Shown here: positions 35,251 through 42,353 of the stretch, piece after piece
How the letters are laid out: each line of letters begins with the position of its first letter
Numbering within the stretch: position 1 is the first letter of the stretch
Assembly: GCF_028610675.1 (NCBI RefSeq)
Contig: NZ_JAQQWS010000011.1
Span: forward strand, 32,742 to 96,741
From: Alkalihalobacillus pseudalcaliphilus
GTDB taxonomy: Bacteria; Bacillota; Bacilli; Bacillales; Bacillaceae_D
Direction: 5' to 3'
Length of the DNA: 64,000 bases
Notes under the pieces: model-generated
Told to the model about the DNA's origin: nothing
What the model saw: the letters and a program-made list of their open reading frames with translations, nothing else
Databases searched by the model: none
Made by a program: the position numbers and the translations under genes

Positions 35251-35721
35251 TTATTCCTCTTCATAAATGATTTCCACATTCCAACTATTCGCTAACTTCT
35301 CTAAATCCTCTTCATATTGAACATAAAGATAGTCAGATTCAATAAATGCCCGATCAGAAGCCACATAGTCCTCATTTACCCATAATTCATTACCCTCAAT
35401 CGCCTTCTCAAAAGATTGCTCCAACAATTCATGAACCTCTAAAACCTTTTTATGATTATACTCTACTCTCAAATCATGTAACTCCGATAACAACTCATGA
35501 AGTCTAGGTAATGAATATTCCTCCGTAAACGCCAATAACTCATCATAATCTTCAATTAATTCTTCTTCTAAAATGACTTGACCTAATTCCATTGCAATAG
35601 CATCAGAATCATCAATATACGCAATAATTAAGTTCTGCTTACTAATATAATTATAAAAATAAAGCCCTGCTCCTACAATAACGACAACACCTAATAAAAT
35701 TGATAATAGCTTCTTATTCAT
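35251..35721 (-). CDS. membrane-anchored acidic protein of unknown function
   Basis: 156 residues. One N-terminal hydrophobic segment (about 5-24, LLSILLGVVVIVGAGLYFYN) with no lipobox cysteine, then an acidic helical outer part rich in E, L and Y. It is probably attached to the outside of the membrane. AAGGGG is seven bases before the ATG. It resembles the lipoprotein at 37.3-37.7 kb in size, acidity and topology, though I cannot show homology by eye. Last clear host gene before the repeat block. Confidence 0.65.
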   Translation of the reverse strand: MNKKLLSILLGVVVIVGAGLYFYNYISKQNLIIAYIDDSDAIAMELGQVILEEELIEDYDELLAFTEEYSLPRLHELLSELHDLRVEYNHKKVLEVHELLEQSFEKAIEGNELWVNEDYVASDRAFIESDYLYVQYEEDLEKLANSWNVEIIYEEE

Positions 35722-35889
35722 TTGTTAGACCCCTTACTTTTTTCAAAATATTTAAACACAACAGTTTATATATTAGTTAACTTATTCCAATTTGACAATA
35801 GTATAAAAGAATCAGGACTTTTTTTCATAAACACTCTAACAAGTTGATGGACTTGCATTCAGTTTCATTTTAGTGAATGTTGTAAGAGT

Positions 35890-36000
35890 GATATTTGCAC
35901 TTAACAGTGTAGACATAACCAACGGGCGAGTCCGCCACCAACAAAGATGAACGTAGTGTTTGGCTCTTTAACTGGTGGAACTTCATTCAATTTGGTATTT
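35890..36000 (+). repeat. dispersed repeat module (GCCACCAACAAAG type)
   Basis: CCGCCACCAACAAAGATGAA...TGTTTGGCTCTTTAACTGGTGG...TTCATTCAATTTGG. The same module is at 13.3, 36.37-36.43 and 36.68-36.75 kb. Confidence 0.65.
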
Positions 36001-36027
36001 GAATGAGAAGTACACGAACCAAAGAGG

Positions 36028-36271
36028 CACGAATACGGCTGATCATGTCAGTTACTGAAGGGAAGAGGGCGAGTAACTACACGAAAAAGGCCAATCATGT
36101 CAGTTACTCAAAGGAAATAGATGAGTAACAGCACGAATACGGCTGATCATGTCAGTTACTGAAGGGAAGAGGGTGAGTAACTACACGAAAAGGTCCAATC
36201 ATGACAGTTACTCAAAGGAAATAGATGAGTAACAGCACGAAAAAGGCCAATCATGTCAGTTACTCAAGGGG
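36028..36271 (+). repeat. 52-bp tandem repeat array with internal hairpins
   Basis: Four full 52-base units (starts 36028, 36080, 36132, 36184) and a partial fifth at 36236. Units alternate between two versions, so the longer period is 104 bases. Each unit contains GTTACT...AGTAAC complementary arms around 15-18 purine-rich bases and the segment ATCATGTCAGTTACT. There are no unique spacers and no gene. Confidence 0.9.
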
Positions 36272-36299
36272 TATGTAGTCACAATGAGCTCTTGAACTT

Positions 36300-36440
36300 A
36301 ATGATTAGCCGTAACCTGTAACACTGGAAGTGGCTTGAGGAAATTCAGTGCACCACCCAACTAGCCACTAATAAACATGTAAGTAGCGTTTGGCTCTTTA
36401 ACTGGTGGCTTTTCGTTCAATTTGGTTTTGTACTTTTTCA
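36300..36440 (+). repeat. dispersed repeat module
   Basis: AGCCACTAATAAACATGTAAGTAGCGTTTGGCTCTTTAACTGG-type text repeats the module at 35.9 kb and runs into the next copy. Confidence 0.6.
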
Positions 36441-36469
36441 TTTTAAAAGAATGTTGTTAGATTGTTTTG

Positions 36470-36760
36470 AAGAACTTGAGAATTAACAGTAACCCAGCGG
36501 ACGAAAATATGCGGAGACTCCCGCGGGGCGTAGTGGCAGAGCTGAGATCCATCGGCGTAGCCGATTAGCTCAGCACCACCCCGCAGGACGCGCAGCATAA
36601 TTTTCGGGAGCGACGAGTAGCGCACCATGTTCGCCCTAACTTCCATACAAAACGCCCATGGCGGAGCCAAAACCAGCTCCGCCACCAACAAACATGAAAG
36701 AATGGTTTTGCTCTTTGATTGGTGGCTTTTCGTTCAATATTGTTATTACTTCTTTTTCAT
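36470..36760 (-). repeat. dispersed intergenic repeat, long GC-rich copy
   Basis: Reverse complement carries TTTGTTGGTGGCGGAGCTGG, GTATGGAAGTTAGGGCGAAC, GCGCGTCCTGCGGGGTGGTG and CGGGAGTCTCCGCAT, the same order as at 1.86-2.08 kb. An internal stem (CTGAG..TCGGC tac GCCGA..CTCAG) is well paired. The open frame on the minus strand across it is regarded as chance. Confidence 0.75.
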
Positions 36761-36779
36761 TTTTTGAATGTTCTTGGCA

Positions 36780-36970
36780 TCATTTTTTTGAACTTGAGAA
36801 CTAGCAGTAACCTAGCGGACGAAAACATGCGGAGACTCCCGTGGGACGTAGTGGCAGAGCTGAAATCCACTAGCGAAGCTAGTTAGTTCAGCGCCACCCC
36901 ACAGGACGCGGAGCATGATTTTCGGTAGCGATGAGCAAAGCTCCGCACACGAGTATCAGTATCAACTTTC
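36780..36970 (-). repeat. dispersed intergenic repeat, second adjacent copy
   Basis: Repeats the block CTAGCGGACGAAAACATGCG...GGAGACTCCCG...GACGCGGAGCATGATTTTCG of the preceding copy, with a compensating change in the central hairpin (CTAGCGAAGCTAG). Confidence 0.75.
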
Positions 36971-36974
36971 ATAT

Positions 36975-37023
36975 AAAAAAACACCTTACAAATGCCGGTA
37001 TTTTACCAACATCGTAAGGTGTT
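36975..37023 (-). terminator. terminator at the left edge of the prophage-side segment
   Basis: AACACCTTAC (37014-37023 on the minus strand) and GTAAGGTGTT are perfect ten-base arms with a 24-base loop and a T run on the minus strand. It could end the lipoprotein transcript that begins at 37.7 kb. Confidence 0.75.
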
Positions 37024-37103
37024 ATCTTATTACCTAATTGAATGATTAACCAATCGAACCTTCCATTTCGAATTTGATTAATTGCAGTTATTAAACGACT
37101 TCA

Positions 37104-37146
37104 AAGTCAACCGAAAAAGCTGATATATAGCATTTTTGGTTGACTT
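37104..37146. repeat. strong hairpin near the prophage boundary
   Basis: AAGTCAACCGAAAAAGC and GCATTTTTGGTTGACTT (15 of 17 paired) around TGATATATA. It may be a terminator or part of the attachment region. Confidence 0.6.
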
Positions 37147-37180
37147 ACTTTATAAACGATTTTAAACAAAGTTAAACGTT

Positions 37181-37210
37181 ATCGGATCAAAATCGGATCG
37201 TAATCGGATC
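37181..37210 (+). repeat. three ATCGGATC direct repeats with 11-base period
   Basis: ATCGGATC at 37181, 37192 and 37203, exactly one per helical turn. Such phased short repeats are typical of protein binding arrays such as integrase arm sites. The exact att core is not identifiable without the other prophage end. Confidence 0.6.
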
Positions 37211-37261
37211 ATTCTTGAAAACGTGTTTCTTCTATTATATATGTATACTTGTCTTACTAAA

Positions 37262-37705
37262 TTAATTTACTATCTCAACATTTGCTAAGAATGTCATCTG
37301 GTCACTAATTAGTTCTTCTATTTTTATAGCAAGTTCTCTTGTTTCAACAGGATCAGTAGATTTAACTAAGGCGTCTGCATTCCTCCACATATCGCTAGCT
37401 ACAAGTAGTATGTGGTATTCATCAGAACCAACCGTAGTATTTCTCTCCACAAAATAATTGTTTATTTCAACATATAAATCTCGATAAATTACCCAATCTG
37501 ATTCTAAAGGTTCATCCTGGTCAAAAGCATAATAAGCTTGTTCTTCCCATTCCATAGCTTGATTGAATATCTCTTCATCTATACCTTCCTTTTCCCAATC
37601 AACACTAAGATCCTCATCAATATAGCCATCTAATGGCAATCCTTTTTCCGAACATCCAATTAACAACATTAAAACAAGTAAAAACAACGTAACTTTCACC
37701 CTCAA
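37262..37705 (-). CDS. small acidic lipoprotein of unknown function
   Basis: 147 residues with a lipoprotein signal: hydrophobic LFLLVLMLLIGC, lipobox cysteine at about residue 18, then an acidic helical domain. It is anchored to the outer face of the membrane. The start is TTG at 37705 (AGGAGG ten bases before) or GTG at 37699. It stands next to the phage repressor on the same strand, so it could be a lysogenic conversion gene, or a host gene at the junction. Not recognised. Confidence 0.65.
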   Translation of the reverse strand: MRVKVTLFLLVLMLLIGCSEKGLPLDGYIDEDLSVDWEKEGIDEEIFNQAMEWEEQAYYAFDQDEPLESDWVIYRDLYVEINNYFVERNTTVGSDEYHILLVASDMWRNADALVKSTDPVETRELAIKIEELISDQMTFLANVEIVN

Positions 37706-37758
37706 GCCTCATCATCCTCCTTTTCTCAATCGTACCATTTACAAAGTACCACAAACAA

Positions 37759-37995
37759 TTACAAATCAAAAAAGTCTTCTGTCTTTGCATTAGGATCGAT
37801 AAAGCGTAATGCTCCCATAAGCTTCTTTATTGTTTCTAAAGACGTATTATAGTTATCGTCTTTACATAACTTTGAAATCGTATTTCTACCCACTCCACTT
37901 TTTTCAGATAGCCACTGTTGACTTATCCCTCTATCGTCTAGCCAAATCCCTAACCTAGTCCTCTTCCTTCCTAATCCTTTTCCAAACGTGCCCAT
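37759..37995 (-). CDS. XRE-family repressor-like regulator
   Basis: 78 residues, a single helix-turn-helix domain: LDDRGISQQWLSEKSGVGRN then TISKLCKDDNYNTSLETIKKLMGAL is typical Cro/CI-type text. It probably controls the divergent + strand cassette; an 11-base inverted repeat pair lies in the shared intergenic region. GAGGTGATGGG precedes the ATG. Being close to the lysis end and far from the early region, it may control the FtsK cassette rather than the lytic switch. Confidence 0.82.
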   Translation of the reverse strand: MGTFGKGLGRKRTRLGIWLDDRGISQQWLSEKSGVGRNTISKLCKDDNYNTSLETIKKLMGALRFIDPNAKTEDFFDL

Positions 37996-38116
37996 CCCAT
38001 CACCTCACAATCTATGTTCGATCAGCTTGTCCTATTCTCCTTTTATTTTTTGCAAAAATGCACACTCGATGAGGAAACAAGTACAAGCTCCACGAATACC
38101 TATAAACTATAGCAAC

Positions 38117-38186
38117 TACCAAGGTAACAACCGTAGCAAGTCTCGTATAATCAGCCTTAGCAATAGCCTTAGCACTTACCTTGGTA
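38117..38186. promoter_or_regulatory. inverted repeat pair in the divergent repressor region
   Basis: TACCAAGGTAA (38117-38127) and its exact complement TTACCTTGGTA (38176-38186) are 48 bases apart, with AGCCTTAGCA-type direct repeats between them. Likely binding sites for the adjacent XRE protein. Confidence 0.55.
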
Positions 38187-38305
38187 TCATTACCATGGTT
38201 TTTCAAGCCCTAACTACTATTAAATCAAGAAAGGAGATATTTGTTTAAAAGCAATGAAGGAGCAGAGCGAGTGAATGGTTGAGAACGCTACGAAAAGGAG
38301 GAAAA

Positions 38306-38548
38306 ATGATGAATACTATCGTGAGTTTAGAGGGCATTTTGAGGTTTAGTCCATTTGTCGCAAAGGGATATACGCTGGTCATCGGTGGCGGTGTAATTGC
38401 TGTGACTGCCGCAGCACTCGAAAGATATTTAGCTGGCAAATCGGCAACGGTGATCGCCCAACATATTGCCGACATTATTAAAATAGCTTTGCCAATCGTC
38501 ATGACGGCCACATTGATTTGGTTTGTCTTGTCTAATCCATTGTTATGA
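38306..38548 (+). CDS. small two-helix membrane protein of the FtsK cassette
   Basis: About 80 residues with two hydrophobic segments (about 18-38 and 60-78). AAGGAGG lies before two adjacent ATGs (38306, 38309). It lies ten bases before the FtsK gene, as small membrane proteins often do in plasmid and ICE cassettes with FtsK-like ATPases. It may anchor or regulate the ATPase; this is inferred from position only. Confidence 0.65.
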   Translation: MMNTIVSLEGILRFSPFVAKGYTLVIGGGVIAVTAAALERYLAGKSATVIAQHIADIIKIALPIVMTATLIWFVLSNPLL

Positions 38549-38557
38549 GGTGGTACC

Positions 38558-39727
38558 GTGTTTACACAAAAATCAAAGCTTAAGCGGCAATTAATTAAAA
38601 CGTTTAGGGCTGGGGGTTTGCATCTTACTTATAAAAACGGCAGCACCATTCAATATATTTTGCCGAAGATCCATGCTATACAGGTGTTAAATGCTGGCAT
38701 ACGTTATGTATTTACGGTACCGCTCGGGCTTAATCCATCGGACATAGAAAATAAAAAGTGGCTGTTTGAAGCGAAATACGGTGAGAATATTGAGTTAGTT
38801 CGTAACAACAAAACATTTACTCTGTCCGTTTATAAGTCTGATTTACCCGACTCACTAACCTACAACTACGATGATATCTCGATCGCATTATCCGACCACA
38901 TCTTACCGATTATTTGTGGTAAAGGGCGCACATCAAGCTATTTTGCCTATGACTTGATTGAGCACCCTCACCTTTTAATTGCTGGTACAACAGGTAGTGG
39001 TAAGTCCACACAGTTGCGCTCAATTTTGAGCACACTGATAGCCTATAAGTCTCCTAGTGAGTTAGAGCTTTATCTTGCCGATCTTAAGCGGTCAGAGTTT
39101 CACGCTTTTAAAAATATCGTTCACGTTAAATCAGTTAGCACTAGCAAGGATGATCTTGAGGTTGTCTTAACAAAGCTTAATCACGAGCTAAAAAGACGCG
39201 GAGACTTATTGGATCAATATGAGGAGACGCACACCCATGACCTACCAAAAGAGGTGCGGCCACCTTATATAATTTTGTGCATCGATGAAGTTGTCCTATT
39301 GAAAAAAGAAAAAAAGCTCATGGCTATCATAGAAGATATTTCATCAATCGGTCGAGCGTTAGGGGTATTTTTAATCTTGTCCATGCAACGTCCAGATGCT
39401 CAAGTCTTAGACGGTAAGCTTAAAAATAACTTAACAGTACGTATGGGCTTTAGACATACAGATGGAACTAATGCACGCATAACAGGTACACCAAGAGCAC
39501 ACGAAATCAGCCGTGATACTCCTGGACGGTTTATGCTTAAATTAGATGACCCTGTTGAGCTACAGTCACCCTATCTGACGTTGGATAAAGCTAGGAGTCT
39601 TATAGCTCCTTACAAAGTTGAAAAGCCTAAGAGCGTAAAGAATGAAGTTGTGGTAATAGAAGAAAAAGCACGACCACAAGAACAACTATCTATATTTGGA
39701 GTGTTAGAAGATGAAAAAACGAGATAA
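38558..39727 (+). CDS. FtsK/SpoIIIE-type DNA translocase
   Basis: 389 residues. Walker A LLIAGTTGSGKSTQLRS at about 140-155, Walker B YIILCIDEVVLL at about 225-235, and the conserved LSMQRPDAQVLDG. No membrane segments and no C-terminal gamma domain, so it resembles the short FtsK-like ATPases of phages, plasmids and ICEs (for example YdcQ/ConQ of ICEBs1) rather than the division protein. The start is GTG 38558 after GAGGTGG. It overlaps the next gene by 17 bases. Confidence 0.88.
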   Translation: MFTQKSKLKRQLIKTFRAGGLHLTYKNGSTIQYILPKIHAIQVLNAGIRYVFTVPLGLNPSDIENKKWLFEAKYGENIELVRNNKTFTLSVYKSDLPDSLTYNYDDISIALSDHILPIICGKGRTSSYFAYDLIEHPHLLIAGTTGSGKSTQLRSILSTLIAYKSPSELELYLADLKRSEFHAFKNIVHVKSVSTSKDDLEVVLTKLNHELKRRGDLLDQYEETHTHDLPKEVRPPYIILCIDEVVLLKKEKKLMAIIEDISSIGRALGVFLILSMQRPDAQVLDGKLKNNLTVRMGFRHTDGTNARITGTPRAHEISRDTPGRFMLKLDDPVELQSPYLTLDKARSLIAPYKVEKPKSVKNEVVVIEEKARPQEQLSIFGVLEDEKTR

Positions 39728-40298
39728 AGCGATACTCGATGATTTGATTAAGTTTAGAGTTATGAGACGTGATGATATTTGTCAGTTGCACTTTGTCGGA
39801 TTAAAACAAGCCATTAAGTCATGTAACGCTGTCTTAAAAAGATTAAGGCGTGATGGACATATCAAGGCGATTACCGACCAAAAGCAATACCTATACTTGC
39901 ACCAGGACACAAACGTCAAAAATGACAGTGCTAAGATATCTCATTTTTTAGCGATAGTTGATGTGTACAAAAAACTGTGCGACGTGGAGAAACCACAAAG
40001 GTTTGAGGTTGAGCCAAAACTATCCAACAAAGGCACGGTTGAGCCTGACATCTTTTGCATATGGCGTAAGGCTCCGTTTTATATTGAGGTACAACGTAAC
40101 ATCTATAGTAAAAAAGTGTTTGATAAAAAATTGAGTCGTTATGAGCTTTTTTACGAGAGCAAGGAATGGCATAAAGCTGATTGGCAGCCAAAGGATAAAA
40201 TTATGTTTCCTTATGTGTGGGTCATTGGTGAGGGAAATTATAATGTAACAGGGAAACCGTTTAGAATTTTTCACACGAGAGAAGCCGTTTTAAATTAA
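39711..40298 (+). CDS. replication-relaxation family protein
   Basis: 195 residues. An N-terminal winged helix of about 60 residues (ILDDLIKFRVMRRDDICQLH, then a typical HTH pattern), then an alpha/beta part with EPDIFCIWRKAPFYIEVQRN that looks like a nuclease-like (E-D-ExQ) core. The replication-relaxation family (Pfam) occurs with FtsK-like ATPases in Bacillus plasmids and phages, where a role in DNA nicking or replication control is proposed. The start overlaps the FtsK gene end. A terminator follows. Confidence 0.75.
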   Translation: MKKRDKAILDDLIKFRVMRRDDICQLHFVGLKQAIKSCNAVLKRLRRDGHIKAITDQKQYLYLHQDTNVKNDSAKISHFLAIVDVYKKLCDVEKPQRFEVEPKLSNKGTVEPDIFCIWRKAPFYIEVQRNIYSKKVFDKKLSRYELFYESKEWHKADWQPKDKIMFPYVWVIGEGNYNVTGKPFRIFHTREAVLN

Positions 40299-40325
40299 CC
40301 TCTCACTTAGAGGGGTTCTTTTTCT
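40298..40325 (+). terminator. terminator of the FtsK cassette
   Basis: AACCTCT...AGAGGGGTT stem with CTTTTT, directly at the stop codon. Confidence 0.8.
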
Positions 40326-40378
40326 AGTTGATAATCGAACGCATGTTTGTATATAATATCTGAAAAGGAGATGATCAT

Positions 40379-40723
40379 ATGTCAGACACTGTACATTTAA
40401 AAAGAGGAAATAAACTGTGGGCAACAAGCTTTATGCTGCCCGAACATATTGAGGCCTTACACAAATTAGACTTTGAATCGCAAAAAGTACCTAAACCTGA
40501 GCTGGATGAGCAAGAATTATTTGAGATAGGTTTAGTCATAATGGATAGTCTTAAGCATGAGTTGGAGATACGTCTGACTTACTGGCAGGGTGGATTTTAT
40601 CATGAGGTAATTGGCATACCGGATAAAGTCGATTATGAGGAAACGTATGTTGAATTAATAACAAAAGATGATAAGTTGACCATTAAGATCGATCAGCTAA
40701 AAGCGGCAGAACGTATTTTATGA
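40379..40723 (+). CDS. YolD-like family protein
   Basis: 114 residues. KRGNKLWATSFMLPEHIEAL and the rest fit the YolD-like family, small proteins often paired with Y-family DNA polymerases (UvrX/YqjW) in Bacillus prophages. No polymerase lies next to it here; the partner is the unknown gene 9 bases downstream. AAAGGAG precedes the ATG. Possible role in DNA damage response. Confidence 0.75.
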   Translation: MSDTVHLKRGNKLWATSFMLPEHIEALHKLDFESQKVPKPELDEQELFEIGLVIMDSLKHELEIRLTYWQGGFYHEVIGIPDKVDYEETYVELITKDDKLTIKIDQLKAAERIL

Positions 40724-40732
40724 GGTGTATTG

Positions 40733-41092
40733 ATGATAAACGAAGATGAAAACAAATTAATGTACCTTTTTATTTACTTGCCTCTTGTCAGAAAAGTGCT
40801 AGAAAAAGACATGGAAAAGTTTAAAAAAGCTGAATTGAAATTTGAATTGACGTATTTAACCTACTTAGAAAAAGTTACAAACAAAGTTGGAATAGATATC
40901 GGTAAAGTTAAAAGGGAAATGTATAAGAAGGGTCTTACTGTTTATGAGCAAGGTCGCGATGAGAAAGGCTACTGTAAATACTTAGTTGTGTGTCGGGGGT
41001 ATCGGCAGGATGTAGTTTTGCTCCCTCAAGCGATGAAGAATAAGGTGGCTGAACATCTGGCGGGTTATTTAGAAGGAACTCCAGCACTTTAA
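40733..41092 (+). CDS. unknown protein coupled to YolD-like gene
   Basis: 119 residues, basic, two or three helices at the N-terminus and a beta-rich C-terminal part with YCKYLVVCRGYRQDVVLLP. The start is ATG 40733 (a TTG at 40730 precedes) after GAGGTG. Such proteins often accompany YolD-like genes in prophages. No known domain identified. Confidence 0.6.
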   Translation: MINEDENKLMYLFIYLPLVRKVLEKDMEKFKKAELKFELTYLTYLEKVTNKVGIDIGKVKREMYKKGLTVYEQGRDEKGYCKYLVVCRGYRQDVVLLPQAMKNKVAEHLAGYLEGTPAL

Positions 41093-41104
41093 TTTCAATC
41101 CCTT

Positions 41105-41167
41105 TTATGGTCGGTTTAGCTTAATTTCTGTTTCTTCTATTAGAGCAGTTAAATTTTTCATGGTCAT
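41105..41167 (-). CDS. possible 20-residue peptide gene
   Basis: ATG, or a second in-frame ATG at 41161, follows a consensus AAGGAGG. The peptide starts MTMKNLTALIEE and has a mixed charged character. It lies in the gap 41093-41437 antisense to its neighbours. The perfect binding site is the only argument for it. Confidence 0.3.
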   Translation of the reverse strand: MTMKNLTALIEETEIKLNRP

Positions 41168-41437
41168 GCCTCCTTTTTTATAATAATACACAAAATAAGA
41201 CTAGATACAATGACCTACAGTAGATTATCTTCCATTATATTTACAACGTATTGAAAAAAGTTTTTGTTATCCAACGCAAAATGAAAAAATCAATAATTCT
41301 TGTAGAACCTCGATGGCTCAGAATTTTTTTATGGTAAAATAGACCTTAGATTTTGGATTAATAGCTCAGTATATCGTCATCAGAAACATTTAGTTCTTAA
41401 TGATGGTGTTAAAAATAAAATGTAAAGGGTGGAAGTG

Positions 41438-42124
41438 ATGGCTCGTAGTCAATTGTTGAAGGATATAGTATCAGGTAAAGTTACTTTAGAAACAATATTG
41501 TTAAGAATGAAAGTGATATTCGAAAGTCTTAATAACCAGAAAATAAATGAATGGATAAAAGGAGAGTTAGAAGGGTATAGTGATAAAGATAAATTTCCTG
41601 CATATAGAATTATAGTAGGAAGAGCTGTGGGAAATTTTGTGTTAAATGGCAATGTCAAATATACAAATTCAAATATACCTCTAGAGAGCTTGTTGTCTCA
41701 TGATGAAGTACTGGAATTAAAAACGACAAAAATTACTGACAGTATAGGTACTATCGATAGAATTGTAACAACTTCTCAAGGAACATATGGGAACCCTATA
41801 CCTACTTCTCTCTCACATCACATTTCTAAACCCTCCATACAAATAATAAATATGACAATAGAAATATCTTTCAATCTTTTAGACAATATTAAATCAACTG
41901 TCAGATCAAAGTTAGTTGACATTGTAATGGAACTTGAGAAAGAATTTGATAACTTAGATGATTATGATCTTTCATCTCAGGTAGAAGAAGATCCCCAAAA
42001 AGCAAAACAAGTAATACTAAATGTTGAAAATATCATTTTTGATAACTCTATACAAATGGGTGACGGGAATCAAATTAAAAAATCAAAAATCGGAAGTTTC
42101 TTTAGTAGAGGAAAAGATGAGTAA
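41438..42124 (+). CDS. AbiTii-domain protein with C-terminal RHIM-like motif
   Basis: 228 residues. The N-terminus (LLKDIVSGKVTLETILLRMK...NEWIKGELEGY) is recognised as an AbiTii domain, named in connection with abortive infection in phage-conflict proteins. The C-terminal tail carries SIQMGDGNQIKKSKIG (residues 204-219), which fits the RHIM amyloid core I-Q-x-G-x-x-N-x-I and is repeated at the N-terminus of the next gene. ATG 41438 follows AAAGGGTGG. It overlaps the membrane-protein gene by eight bases, so the two are coupled. A likely phage-encoded anti-phage module; the trigger is unknown. Confidence 0.8.
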   Translation: MARSQLLKDIVSGKVTLETILLRMKVIFESLNNQKINEWIKGELEGYSDKDKFPAYRIIVGRAVGNFVLNGNVKYTNSNIPLESLLSHDEVLELKTTKITDSIGTIDRIVTTSQGTYGNPIPTSLSHHISKPSIQIINMTIEISFNLLDNIKSTVRSKLVDIVMELEKEFDNLDDYDLSSQVEEDPQKAKQVILNVENIIFDNSIQMGDGNQIKKSKIGSFFSRGKDE

Positions 42125-42317
42125 TATTAAAATAGGTAATAATAACAAAATTGTAAAATCGCATATCGGTAATAGAGGTTTATCTAAAGTTGAGAAAAAA
42201 AACTTCTTAAGCAGACACCCCATTTTGACCTCATTTTTGGTTTCAATAATAGTTAGTTTCATTTTCCTTTTTTCATTTTGGAATTACATCATTAATTGGA
42301 TTGAAGGTTTGTTTTAA
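42117..42317 (+). CDS. 66-residue membrane protein with N-terminal RHIM-like motif
   Basis: 66 residues. Residues 3-18 are NIKIGNNNKIVKSHIG, matching the AbiTii tail at 8 of 16 positions including I, G, N, I, K, S, I, G. A basic linker follows (about 20-33) and a single long hydrophobic helix (about 34-60), ending WIEGLF. It starts inside the end of the AbiTii gene with GAGG five bases before the ATG. It has the layout expected of a membrane-damaging effector recruited by templated assembly. That function is an inference. A terminator follows. Confidence 0.78.
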   Translation: MSNIKIGNNNKIVKSHIGNRGLSKVEKKNFLSRHPILTSFLVSIIVSFIFLFSFWNYIINWIEGLF

Positions 42318-42324
42318 AGGGATT

Positions 42325-42353
42325 AGCCCTCCGCTAAGAGGGCTTGCTTTTAT
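42325..42353. terminator. terminator between the AbiTii operon and the lysis genes
   Basis: AGCCCTC...GAGGGCT with T-rich sequence on the + side, and also reading from the endolysin side. Confidence 0.8.

Noticed and set aside
36028..36271. Regular repeats that could be taken for a CRISPR array
   Set aside because: Units are directly joined with no unique spacers, and no cas genes are nearby; it is a tandem repeat.
36443..36691. Open frame of 82 codons on the minus strand
   Set aside because: Lies entirely within a dispersed repeat copy, lacks a ribosome binding site, and the sister copy at 36.8 kb does not keep the frame.
38012..38206. Minus-strand frame of 64 codons with one hydrophobic stretch in the repressor-FtsK gap
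   Set aside because: Overlaps the inverted repeats and presumed promoters and has no good ribosome binding site; kept only as a weak possibility.
41105..41167. Antitoxin or leader role for the 20-residue peptide
   Set aside because: Only the ribosome binding site supports it; no toxin-like partner or attenuator structure is visible, so it is listed with low confidence and no role.
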